A DNA stretch of 5,787 nucleotides from Bacillota bacterium (GCA_017627115.1 JAGAHK010000148.1:1-5787); one strand, 5' to 3'; positions 1-5,742 are shown, counted from the stretch's first letter. The notes: a model not told the origin generated them from the sequence alone. Translations and numbers: made by a program.

Positions 1-67
1 ATGTAATCAAACTGTAATATTCGGCGGTTTATATGAAATTCCGCGAATAAAATTGTGAAGTTTGTAC
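1..67. other. Left-edge intergenic stretch with a small hairpin
   Basis: No gene is visible here. An imperfect inverted repeat lies at 18-27 and 41-49: nine base pairs, one bulged G and a 13-nt AT-rich loop. It has no T-tract in either direction, so it is not a convincing terminator. It may belong to whatever lies left of the window. No function is assigned. Confidence 0.3.
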
Positions 68-126
68 AAAAAAACGCCGCATCACCCGACTCGTTTTTTG
101 AGCAGGGGGGGCAATGCAGCGTTTTT
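68..126 (-). terminator. Rho-independent terminator of the 87-aa peptide gene
   Basis: A 13-bp stem pairs 70-82 with 114-126. The inner loop can fold further (CCCTGCTC against GAGTCGGG on the minus strand). On the minus strand the stem ends in GGCG followed by seven T residues, the classical intrinsic terminator form. The one non-Watson-Crick position is a G-U wobble in the minus-strand RNA but a C-A mismatch on the plus strand, which supports minus-strand function. It starts about 25 bp after the stop codon of the peptide gene. Confidence 0.85.
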
Positions 127-150
127 CATTACATTATATTGTTCTACCGC

Positions 151-414
151 TTATTTCTTTGCGAAAAAGCCTTTTATCACATCCAAAAGACCGCTGTTCT
201 GTTGGATAGATGCGATAATATCGTTTATATCCTTGCCTGCAAGGTTATCCTTTACCGCCTTTATAACGGTGTTTACAAGTTCATCGGGAAGATCGACACC
301 GAGGATGGACTCAATGGTCTTTACGGGGTCTGCCGCAAAAGCCGTTCTCTTTGTTTCGTCCTGCGAAATGGTGATAACCGCGTTCTTGATCGCATTTACA
401 TCAATTTTATCCAT
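151..414 (-). CDS. Small NHLP-leader-like peptide, 87 aa, function unknown
   Basis: The start is the ATG at 414. AGGAGG on the minus strand (423-428) sits 8 nt upstream, and a strong promoter lies just beyond it. An upstream in-frame ATG at 447 would give 98 aa but has no RBS and lies within about 12 nt of the predicted -10 box. The product is a soluble, probably all-helical protein with no signal peptide, membrane segment, cysteine or tryptophan. Residues 24-55 (FAADP, then LGVDLPDE, then a helix) resemble the leader region of nitrile-hydratase-like leader peptides (NHLP) and related small clostridial proteins. In such precursors the leader ends at a GG/GA/AG-type site; here an AG occurs at 59-60. 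That would leave a 27-residue tail ending in an amphipathic segment, GLLDVIKGFFAKK (75-87). The resemblance is from memory of the family pattern. No maturation enzyme, peptidase or transporter is in the window, so a precursor role is inference; it could equally be a small cytoplasmic protein. That it is a real gene is well supported. Confidence 0.85.
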   Translation of the reverse strand: MDKIDVNAIKNAVITISQDETKRTAFAADPVKTIESILGVDLPDELVNTVIKAVKDNLAGKDINDIIASIQQNSGLLDVIKGFFAKK

Positions 415-432
415 AAATATTACCTCCTGTGA

Positions 433-445
433 GCGGCGCTGCCGC
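433..445 (-). promoter_or_regulatory. GC-rich hairpin just upstream of the peptide RBS
   Basis: GCGGC and GCCGC form a 5-bp stem with a 3-nt loop in the 5' untranslated region. It ends only four nucleotides before the AGGAGGTA ribosome binding site (421-428). It could stabilise the short leader RNA or modulate ribosome access. The arms are short, so it may also be chance. Confidence 0.35.
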
Positions 446-458
446 ATGATTTGGTTTT

Positions 459-487
459 ATTTTACCATAATGGACGAAAAATGTCAA
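459..487 (-). promoter_or_regulatory. Sigma-A promoter of the 87-aa peptide gene
   Basis: On the minus strand, -35 TTGACA (482-487, perfect consensus) is followed by a 17-bp spacer and -10 TAAAAT (459-464, one mismatch to TATAAT). Transcription would start near 450-453, giving a leader of about 35-40 nt before the ATG at 414. This is the best promoter in the window and suggests substantial, possibly constitutive expression. No operator-like dyad overlaps it. Confidence 0.88.
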
Positions 488-573
488 TCGGATACAAAGT
501 TTGAGTTTTACCACTTGCTTTTGAGTTTTTTTTAAAAGAAAATTATTGTTTATGGTTGCTCTGCTGCTGCCGT

Positions 574-637
574 AAACCCCTCAGTCAGCCTTTGGCTGCC
601 AGCTCCCCTGATCGCTGCGCTAAAGGGGAGCCAAGAG
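574..637 (+). repeat. Hairpin-rich repeat module R1
   Basis: It begins AAACCCCTCAGTCAGCC and contains two nested dyads: a short one around CAGCC/GGCTG, and CTCCCCT/AGGGGAG. Its first 38 bases match module R3 (793-830) with two differences. It lacks the CTAATGCAAC tail seen in R2 and R3, so it may be end-deleted or fused with R2. Confidence 0.75.
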
Positions 638-670
638 CCTGCGGCGCTAATTACCTTAACAAATCAAAGT

Positions 671-745
671 GTTGCATTAGTCTCGCCTCCCCTTTAGCGC
701 AGCGTTTAGGGGAGGGGGACCGCGCGCAGCGTGGTGGAGGGGTTT
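671..745 (-). repeat. Hairpin-rich repeat module R2 (inverted)
   Basis: On the minus strand it begins AAACCCCTC and ends with GGGGAGG followed by CTAATGCAAC, the same outline as R3. The middle is a GC-rich variant made of GCGC runs. An 18-bp segment (687-704) is the exact reverse complement of 613-630 in R1, so the transcript could fold into a long hairpin. Confidence 0.72.
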
Positions 746-792
746 ATTTATAACAACTTTAGTGTTGCGTAACGGTAAGCCGCAACACTCGC

Positions 793-857
793 AAACCCCT
801 CAGTCAGCCTACGGCTGCCAGCTCCCCTGAAAGAAGGGGAGCCAAGGCTAATGCAAC
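793..857 (+). repeat. Hairpin-rich repeat module R3
   Basis: This is a complete-looking 65-bp copy: AAACCCCTCAGTC start, a CAGCC/GGCTG dyad, a CTCCCCT/AGGGGAG dyad around a short loop, and a CTAATGCAAC end. The same start and end motifs recur on the minus strand at 5530-5662, which defines a family with copies on both sides of the zinc-ribbon and lyase genes. Confidence 0.75.
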
Positions 858-875
858 TCTACTACTAACATAAAC

Positions 876-907
876 AATAATTTTCTTAAAAAATAATTTT
901 CTTAAAA
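876..907. repeat. 16-bp tandem duplication at the right end of the element
   Basis: AATAATTTTCTTAAAA occurs twice in perfect tandem (876-891 and 892-907). The first copy covers the outer part of the element's right terminal repeat. This could be a replication-slippage duplication, or a trace of a second element end or insertion footprint. Confidence 0.7.
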
Positions 908-927
908 AAAGAGAAAACACAAAACAA

Positions 928-948
928 AAACTGAGGAAACTCATGTTT
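928..948 (-). terminator. Weak terminator after the zinc-ribbon gene
   Basis: On the minus strand AAAC-A-TGAG, loop TTTC, CTCA-GTTT forms an 8-bp stem with one bulge, continuing into TTTTTG and further T-rich sequence. It lies about 18 bp past the stop codon of the 302-aa gene. The stem is AT-rich, so termination may be partial. Confidence 0.45.
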
Positions 949-965
949 GATATGTACCCTTTTTA

Positions 966-1874
966 CTATTTATTTGATTGTCCTAATGTTTCAAGTTTGC
1001 TAAAAATCGATTTCTTTTTAGGCTTTAGTAGTTCAGGGATTTGTTGTGTTTTTTCCTGTGATGTTCCGTTTATAGGCTCCGAGTATTGGTTTATCTTATA
1101 TTTCAATAGTTCTATTCTTTTTTGATTCTGTGTTTTGGAACCAAACAAATCCGCCGTTAAAAAGTTTGTATTATTTTTGCTTTCTATGCTTTCGCATAAA
1201 CTTAAACCGTCTTTCCATACTTCAAGCGCAGCGTTTCGTATATCGTTATTATCGCCTAAAATGCTTAAAGCGTAACTACCGATATGATATGCCATAAGAG
1301 ATTTGGTATTAGGTAGGTCGTCCATTGCTTTGGCTAATTTTTTAACTATGTCACCTGTAGTATGCTTATTCAAAAGACTTTTTCTGTATGTTTTCATTAA
1401 TGAATTCAAATGATAAATCATAAAACCCGATATATTGTAAAGTTGCTTTACCGCTTCCGCTTGCTCCGATGTCGTTCCTATAGTTGACATTGCACTTATG
1501 ATATGCTCATAGAAACTCTTGTAATAATCATAATAATTAAATGTGCAATTTGCAGGCAATTGTATTTTAAGAACATCCAAACAAAACATAGCTTCCCAAC
1601 TGTACGGGTTTTTAATCAAAATTTGCTCATAGAATTTTTTTATTTCTGCAATGTCGTAGTTCGTTATTGCACGACGTGCGAGGGTATACAAATTGTTTAG
1701 TTCTTGACTATTGTCAATTTTTACCGTGCTTCCCGATACATCCACAGTTCCCTCGATTAACATCTTTTTTACTTCTTCAATATCATACTTGCATCCGCAA
1801 TGCTCGCATTGAAAAAAGCCATCCTTTTTGATAATATCCACACTGCCGCACAAATCACACTTTAGTGCCTTCAT
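966..1874 (-). CDS. Zinc-ribbon protein with TPR-like helical body, 302 aa, function unknown
   Basis: The start ATG at 1874 has AAGGAG (1884-1889) nine nucleotides upstream. Residues 6-26 form a zinc ribbon with paired knuckles C6-x2-C9 and C23-x2-C26, and an extra C28. Next come an acidic/basic helix (31-40), the short segment EGTVDVSGSTVKIDNS (41-56) and an all-helical region. There, NLYTLARRA (61-69) and the YEQIL..NPYSWEA stretch (82-95) read like a tetratricopeptide-type repeat. The tail is polar and ends in a lysine-rich patch (284-302). No signal peptide or membrane segment is present, so it is cytoplasmic. I recognise the ribbon-plus-VDVSGSTVK-plus-SWEA pattern as a recurrent Clostridia family without a known role. 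A nucleic-acid or protein-binding adaptor is plausible but unproven. The gene is visibly more AT-rich than the lyase gene. No good promoter was found in the 86 bp upstream, so it may depend on read-through from the lyase gene. Confidence 0.92.
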   Translation of the reverse strand: MKALKCDLCGSVDIIKKDGFFQCEHCGCKYDIEEVKKMLIEGTVDVSGSTVKIDNSQELNNLYTLARRAITNYDIAEIKKFYEQILIKNPYSWEAMFCLDVLKIQLPANCTFNYYDYYKSFYEHIISAMSTIGTTSEQAEAVKQLYNISGFMIYHLNSLMKTYRKSLLNKHTTGDIVKKLAKAMDDLPNTKSLMAYHIGSYALSILGDNNDIRNAALEVWKDGLSLCESIESKNNTNFLTADLFGSKTQNQKRIELLKYKINQYSEPINGTSQEKTQQIPELLKPKKKSIFSKLETLGQSNK

Positions 1875-1916
1875 AGTTTTCAGCTCCTTTTTCTTTATTT
1901 TTACATCAATTTGAGT

Positions 1917-1950
1917 AAAGAGGGTGCCGCTTAATGCGACACCCCTCTTT
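1917..1950 (-). terminator. Terminator hairpin between the lyase and zinc-ribbon genes
   Basis: An inverted repeat pairs 1917-1930 with 1936-1950: about 14 bp, one bulged base and a 5-nt loop. On the minus strand it starts 11 bp after the lyase stop codon. The imperfect pair is a U-G wobble in minus-strand RNA and a C-A mismatch on the plus strand, favouring minus-strand use. The minus-strand T-tract is short (CTCTTTACTC), so read-through into the downstream gene is possible. A longer T-run lies on the plus strand, but no plus-strand gene precedes it. Confidence 0.68.
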
Positions 1951-1960
1951 TTTGTGTTGT

Positions 1961-4900
1961 TTAATTCACCTGATTTGGATAAACAGCCGAGTACTGAATA
2001 TCAATATCGGTAACAAGCGCCTTATTATAGGTAATATAATTCATAGTATCCTGTGAGGAGCTTGTTGCAAAACCGATATAATAGTTATCGGGGAGATTTG
2101 CGGTCTTTTGTGCTATTCTGTACCAGTTTTCGCCGTCAAGCGAGCTGTACAGGGTAACAGTCTGACCCTCTTTTACAACCTTTGCCCAGCCGCCTATGGG
2201 GTCTGCGCCCTCGACAGCCTGCGGAACACCGAGGTACTTTGAATTTGCCTGCATAAAGTTGGAGTTGAACTCACCTGCAACATCCCTGTATACCGCTATC
2301 ATATTTCTGCCCTCGAACCTGCCGCCGTTGATGCCGGGGCCTGCCGAGTCCTCATCTTTAAGGTAGGTCATACCCACACCGTAGTTTTCCGCGGTATTGG
2401 TAAGGTCGCCGCGCAGCATTATACCTGCAAACTGATAGTAATCTATCTTTGCCCAATTGTATACCTTTGCGGTCATGGTCACATCACCCGAGATCTGCTT
2501 GCAGTTGTAGTGCAGGCTTTCTTCGGTAGTGCCGCCGTTGCTGCCCGTTCTGCCATAGAAGCCGTTGCCCTCCGTTACAAGGGTGTTTGTGGCTGCATTG
2601 TAGAAATCGGCGCCCTTTGCGCGTGTATTGCCCACTTCGACAGCCGAGAAGCCCGCAAGCAGGTTTTCGCCCGTTGAAGAGCCCTCGTTTTCAAACTTGT
2701 ATGTCGAGCGGAGAGCTTTCTGGAGTATTTCGGCAGCGAAAGAAGCATCTATATTGCCGTTTTTGATCTGTGCATTTGCAAGTGCCTTGCTTGAAAGTTT
2801 AAGCGCGTTTCTGTTGAGCACGTACTGCAAAACTACAGCGGAGTCCGCCGCCTCGACCTTGCCGTTGAGATCGACATCACCGAGAAGAAGGGTCTCGTCC
2901 ATATTTACCGTAGTTGTGCGCACGGCATCCGACCAGATATTGTCGCCGCTGCCGTTCTTTGAAAGCACCATAAGGTTGGCGCTGCCCTCTTTGTCGGGTG
3001 TGAAAGAAGCCGTGCCGTTCTTGCCGTCCGCAAGTTTTCTGTTGTTTAAGTATACCTCAAAATCATTTGCGGTATCGTCACAGATAAGCGTATAGGTCTC
3101 GCCTATTTTAAGGTCGGCGTTTACCGCGGTATCGACATCATTGCCTGCACTGTCTTTAAGCGAGGTGATATGCACCGCATCACGTCTTAAACCTTTGGCT
3201 GCCGATGCATCCCAATCGCCTGCAAGGTCGTTAAGGTAAACTTCAAGATAGGTATAGCCCTTGAACTGACCCTCGGTTGTTATTATCTTTGTGGAGTCTG
3301 TCGGGTCGCTGTCGCTTAAATTGAAGTTTTCCTCCCAATCGGCGGGCAGACCGTCATTATCCTTATCAACTATCGTCTGTGCATATTCGGCGGTATCAAA
3401 GCCGCCTGCTTCGTCTGCGCTGTTTACAAAATAGCCCGTGTTGTTAACTACCTGCTGCAAAAGTCTGTTGTCCCAGGCATCGCGGTGCAGACTTGCGCCA
3501 ACGCCGTCAATTACCTTGTTATAAGCCTCCTCTGCCGTTTCAAGTGTGTACGGTATATCGAGAGCGACCTTTGAGTCAAGCTTTAAGCCGACTGTGCCGA
3601 GGTTTCTGAAGCCCTTTGTGTTATCTGCGGTAACATCGGCGCTGCCGTCCATAACATTGCCGTTGATATAGTAGGAACTCTTTGCATTGTTGTATCCCGA
3701 TTCCTGATAGCATTCATAGAACTGCGTGGAAACCTTTTCAAGCGTGTTCGGACCCGGTCTGAAGAAGTTATTTTCAAAGTTTACAAGACCGTTGCCGCGT
3801 GAGCCTCCGTATGACGAGCCGTGACCCCAGTTGTAAACAACATTGTTTGCAAAATCAAGCTTGTTTTCGTAGCGCACATTGTTATAGAGGAAACCGCCCT
3901 CGAAACGGGGATTTCTTGTACCCGTATTCGACCAGAGGTTGTGCGTGAAGCTTGTTTCGTAACCGTTGAAGATAGAGCCCATACCGTGCTTTGCGGTATC
4001 TGCGCCGATACTGTCCTTATCGTTGTTTTTGCCGTCCTTGTCGGGTATGGAAAGACCGCTGTCGATGATGTTGTATTGGATACTTGAATTTACAAGCTCC
4101 TTGCCCGAGAACGTCTCGTCAACACCATAGGAGAAAGTACAGTGATCGACAACGATATTCTTGCCCGATGCGGTCGCACCGTCAAGGTCGTAGCCGCTGC
4201 CGAGGCGGAATTTGGTATATCTTACGATGATATTCGTACCCTCGAACTTCATTGAAGCGCCTGCAATGGTTATGCCCGTACCGGGTGCGGACTGACCTGC
4301 GATAGTCGTATTGCTGTTTACATTGAAACGTCTCTGCGCCTTGCCGACTGTCGGGTCGATGTGTATAGTACCGCCTACCGCAAAAACGATAGTACGGGGA
4401 TATGTCTTGTTGCCGTCCGCCCTGTCTCGCCTTTCAAGACCGTAGCGCAGTGAACCCGGCTGCGGGTCGGAAACGCTGTCCGTAAGGTTGGTAACAACAT
4501 AAACATCACCCTGACGACTCTCTGTGCCGCGGCCGCCCTGCGAGAACATACCGCCGCCCTCGACTGTCGGGAATGCAGGCGTATATTCCGCCTTTGCGGG
4601 TGTGGTTATCTCCGTTTCGTATACCTTGAACGACTTTGATGTGCTTGAAGCATCCGTAGCCGTAACACGGATATAGTATTTCGTGCTGGGTTCAAGGCTT
4701 GCGGCTATCGCCTCGGTTATCTGGTCTTCAAGGAAGAAGGTATTGCCTGCATCCGTCTTTTCCTCCCCGTTGATAACGTGGGTAAGCTTCTTGCCGTGGT
4801 CGATAGTGGATGCCGTGTGGTCAAGTGTCCATTTCTGACCGTCTTTTGAATATTCTATCTTGTAAGCCGTGGCAATTGATGTTGCAACGACCGTATCGTC

Positions 4901-5350
4901 AACATAAGCTTCCTTTACAAGCTTTGTCGCATCCGCCGCATCGTATATCCTGACAGGATAAGCCGTAGGTGTGTCAACAACACCCTTTACAACTTCAAGC
5001 TCCGTGCTTATGCTGTGCTGTGTTTTGTTTGTGCCCTCGGGTGCCCAGCCCGCAAACTTGATGACCATACCGTTTGTGGGGTTTGTCCAGCCTGCAACGG
5101 GGTTGCCCGTGGAGTTTATCTGACCCTCGGCTTTAAGCGGATTGTCCTTGATGATATTGCCCTGTGTATCACACGCAGGCCATGTCAGGACGATATTGCC
5201 GTTGCCGTCGTCAATGCTTGCCACAAGGTCTGTGGACTGAATATAGGTGTAGGTGCTGTTCTCTGCGGAATAACGCGCAAATGACGGCACAGAAAATGCC
5301 GAAAACGCCATCATAGCCGCAAGAACAAAAGCTGTCAACTTTCTTTTCAT
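1961..5350 (-). CDS. Secreted multidomain pectate lyase (PL1-like) with dockerin
   Basis: The start ATG at 5350 follows AAGGAAGG (5359-5366) at 8 nt and opens a signal peptide: KRK, a hydrophobic core, then SFA|RYS with cleavage after residue 25. Residues 36-250 contain a fibronectin-III-like module (YKIEYSKDGQKW; PSTKYYIRVTATD). Residues 258-560 are the catalytic right-handed beta-helix: TVEGGGMFSQGGRGT, VYVVTNLTDS, PGSLRYGLE, RTIVFAVGGTI, TTIAGQSAPGTGI, IVVDHCTFSYGVDE (399-412) and NLWSNTGTRNPRF (471-483). D402, D411 and E412 are candidate calcium ligands and R479 the candidate catalytic base, by analogy with PL1. The expected reaction is calcium-dependent beta-elimination of polygalacturonate outside the cell. 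Further on are a DxDxDGLPADWE calcium-loop motif (662-673), a beta-sandwich (725-816), a dockerin (824-886) and a C-terminal concanavalin-like sandwich (895-1118; AGIMLR, YSSLDGENW, YIGFATSS). The dockerin's first loop is canonical (D825, D827, N829, D836); its second has lost the acidic ligands. Two inverted repeats precede the gene. Confidence 0.93.
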   Translation of the reverse strand: MKRKLTAFVLAAMMAFSAFSVPSFARYSAENSTYTYIQSTDLVASIDDGNGNIVLTWPACDTQGNIIKDNPLKAEGQINSTGNPVAGWTNPTNGMVIKFAGWAPEGTNKTQHSISTELEVVKGVVDTPTAYPVRIYDAADATKLVKEAYVDDTVVATSIATAYKIEYSKDGQKWTLDHTASTIDHGKKLTHVINGEEKTDAGNTFFLEDQITEAIAASLEPSTKYYIRVTATDASSTSKSFKVYETEITTPAKAEYTPAFPTVEGGGMFSQGGRGTESRQGDVYVVTNLTDSVSDPQPGSLRYGLERRDRADGNKTYPRTIVFAVGGTIHIDPTVGKAQRRFNVNSNTTIAGQSAPGTGITIAGASMKFEGTNIIVRYTKFRLGSGYDLDGATASGKNIVVDHCTFSYGVDETFSGKELVNSSIQYNIIDSGLSIPDKDGKNNDKDSIGADTAKHGMGSIFNGYETSFTHNLWSNTGTRNPRFEGGFLYNNVRYENKLDFANNVVYNWGHGSSYGGSRGNGLVNFENNFFRPGPNTLEKVSTQFYECYQESGYNNAKSSYYINGNVMDGSADVTADNTKGFRNLGTVGLKLDSKVALDIPYTLETAEEAYNKVIDGVGASLHRDAWDNRLLQQVVNNTGYFVNSADEAGGFDTAEYAQTIVDKDNDGLPADWEENFNLSDSDPTDSTKIITTEGQFKGYTYLEVYLNDLAGDWDASAAKGLRRDAVHITSLKDSAGNDVDTAVNADLKIGETYTLICDDTANDFEVYLNNRKLADGKNGTASFTPDKEGSANLMVLSKNGSGDNIWSDAVRTTTVNMDETLLLGDVDLNGKVEAADSAVVLQYVLNRNALKLSSKALANAQIKNGNIDASFAAEILQKALRSTYKFENEGSSTGENLLAGFSAVEVGNTRAKGADFYNAATNTLVTEGNGFYGRTGSNGGTTEESLHYNCKQISGDVTMTAKVYNWAKIDYYQFAGIMLRGDLTNTAENYGVGMTYLKDEDSAGPGINGGRFEGRNMIAVYRDVAGEFNSNFMQANSKYLGVPQAVEGADPIGGWAKVVKEGQTVTLYSSLDGENWYRIAQKTANLPDNYYIGFATSSSQDTMNYITYNKALVTDIDIQYSAVYPNQVN

Positions 5351-5384
5351 AAATTTTTCCTTCCTTATTTTATAGTAAGCGAAT

Positions 5385-5424
5385 TAAATAATCGGACTTA
5401 AGCTTGCTTAAGGCAGATTATTTA
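5385..5424 (-). promoter_or_regulatory. Interrupted inverted repeat in the lyase leader region
   Basis: A perfect 9-bp outer stem (TAAATAATC, 5385-5393, with GATTATTTA, 5416-5424) encloses a 3x3 internal loop. The inner stem is CTTAAG-CTTG-CTTAAG (5397-5412). The dyad ends 34 bp before the lyase start codon. No T-tract follows on the minus strand, so it is not a terminator. It could be an operator or a leader-RNA hairpin affecting stability or translation. Confidence 0.6.
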
Positions 5425-5436
5425 TGAGCCCCATCC

Positions 5437-5473
5437 TATAGTGAACGTCCAAATATTTTTGACGTTCACTATA
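5437..5473 (-). promoter_or_regulatory. Perfect 13-bp inverted repeat, candidate operator upstream of the lyase
   Basis: TATAGTGAACGTC (5437-5449) and GACGTTCACTATA (5461-5473) are perfect complements around an 11-nt AT-rich spacer. The arm centres are 24 bp apart, a little over two helical turns, which suits a dimeric or tetrameric regulator. It lies 86 bp upstream of the lyase ATG. No run of T follows on either strand, which argues against a terminator. TATAGG and TATAGT at the arm ends could act as -10 boxes, but no good -35 is spaced correctly, so no promoter is called. Confidence 0.7.
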
Positions 5474-5529
5474 AAACTATTGAATTATTAACTTTCCCGA
5501 AATTATATGTGACCTGCATATTTGTAAAT

Positions 5530-5662
5530 GTTGCATCAGGCTCAGCTCCCCTTGTTCAGGTTTGTCCTGACGGCGGCAAAGCCGTCGGGACTCTATGGCA
5601 AACATCCGTCAGCTTCGCTGCCGAATGGATTGCTGTCGCGCCTTGTCGCGACTGAGGGGTTT
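5530..5662 (-). repeat. Hairpin-rich repeat module R4, same family as R1-R3
   Basis: Read on the minus strand it starts AAACCCCTCAGTC (from 5662) and ends GGGGAGCTGAGCCTGATGCAAC (to 5530), the same termini as R3. The interior is about twice as long and carries different hairpins. A further copy starts at 5743 and is truncated by the window edge. Confidence 0.68.
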
Positions 5663-5742
5663 CTCCCAACCTCACACTTCCTTCTTCATCTATTGCCTTG
5701 CAAACTTCCCCGAAATTATATTTGACCTGCATATTTGTAAAT

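Larger units (their letters stand above)
536..887. mobile_element. MITE-like composite repeat element with 19-bp terminal inverted repeats
   Basis: Perfect 19-bp inverted repeats, AAGAAAATTATTGTTTATG at 536-554 and its complement at 869-887, bound a 352-bp non-coding block. Inside are three modules of one repeat family: plus (574-637), minus (671-745) and plus (793-857). A perfect 9-bp hairpin lies at 761-769/781-789. A perfect 18-bp inverted repeat (613-630 against 687-704) and a 10-bp one (671-680 against 848-857) add more pairing. There is no transposase; short open frames here are by-products of the repeats. Size, terminal repeats and lack of coding capacity fit a MITE moved in trans. A clear target-site duplication cannot be assigned because both flanks are A/T runs. 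It separates the peptide gene from the zinc-ribbon gene. Confidence 0.7.

Noticed and set aside
151..414. Nif11-domain protein
   Set aside because: The typical Nif11 N-terminal pattern and the A...GY/F-type motif are not visible; the resemblance is only to the broader NHLP-type LGxDLP segment.
415..447. Longer 98-aa version of the peptide starting at 447
   Set aside because: It has no ribosome binding site and almost no leader after the predicted promoter; the ATG at 414 has a perfect AGGAGG at the right spacing.
62..535. Plus-strand open frames of 125 and 157 codons at 55-535
   Set aside because: They lie antisense to the peptide gene, its terminator and its promoter, have no ribosome binding site, and give cysteine- and phenylalanine-rich low-quality proteins.
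556..753. 65-codon plus-strand frame
   Set aside because: It lies wholly inside the repeat element and reads through inverted repeat modules, with no ribosome binding site.
574..857. tRNA or structured RNA gene in the hairpin-rich block
   Set aside because: The hairpins repeat as modules in both orientations and show no cloverleaf, CCA end or promoter; a mobile repeat explains them better.
943..1125. 60-codon plus-strand frame
   Set aside because: It is antisense to the 3' end of the zinc-ribbon gene and rich in Phe, Tyr and Cys as expected from an AT-rich complement.
1917..1956. Reading the hairpin as a plus-strand terminator because of its T6 run
   Set aside because: No plus-strand gene precedes it, and the imperfect pair is a wobble only in minus-strand RNA.
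2628..4087. Several plus- and minus-strand frames inside the lyase gene
   Set aside because: They are shadows of the 1129-codon frame, which has continuous domain similarity and no sign of a frameshift.
5371..5410. Promoter TTAAGT-18-TACTAT close to the lyase start
   Set aside because: The -35 matches consensus at only half the positions, and it would start transcription almost at the ribosome binding site.
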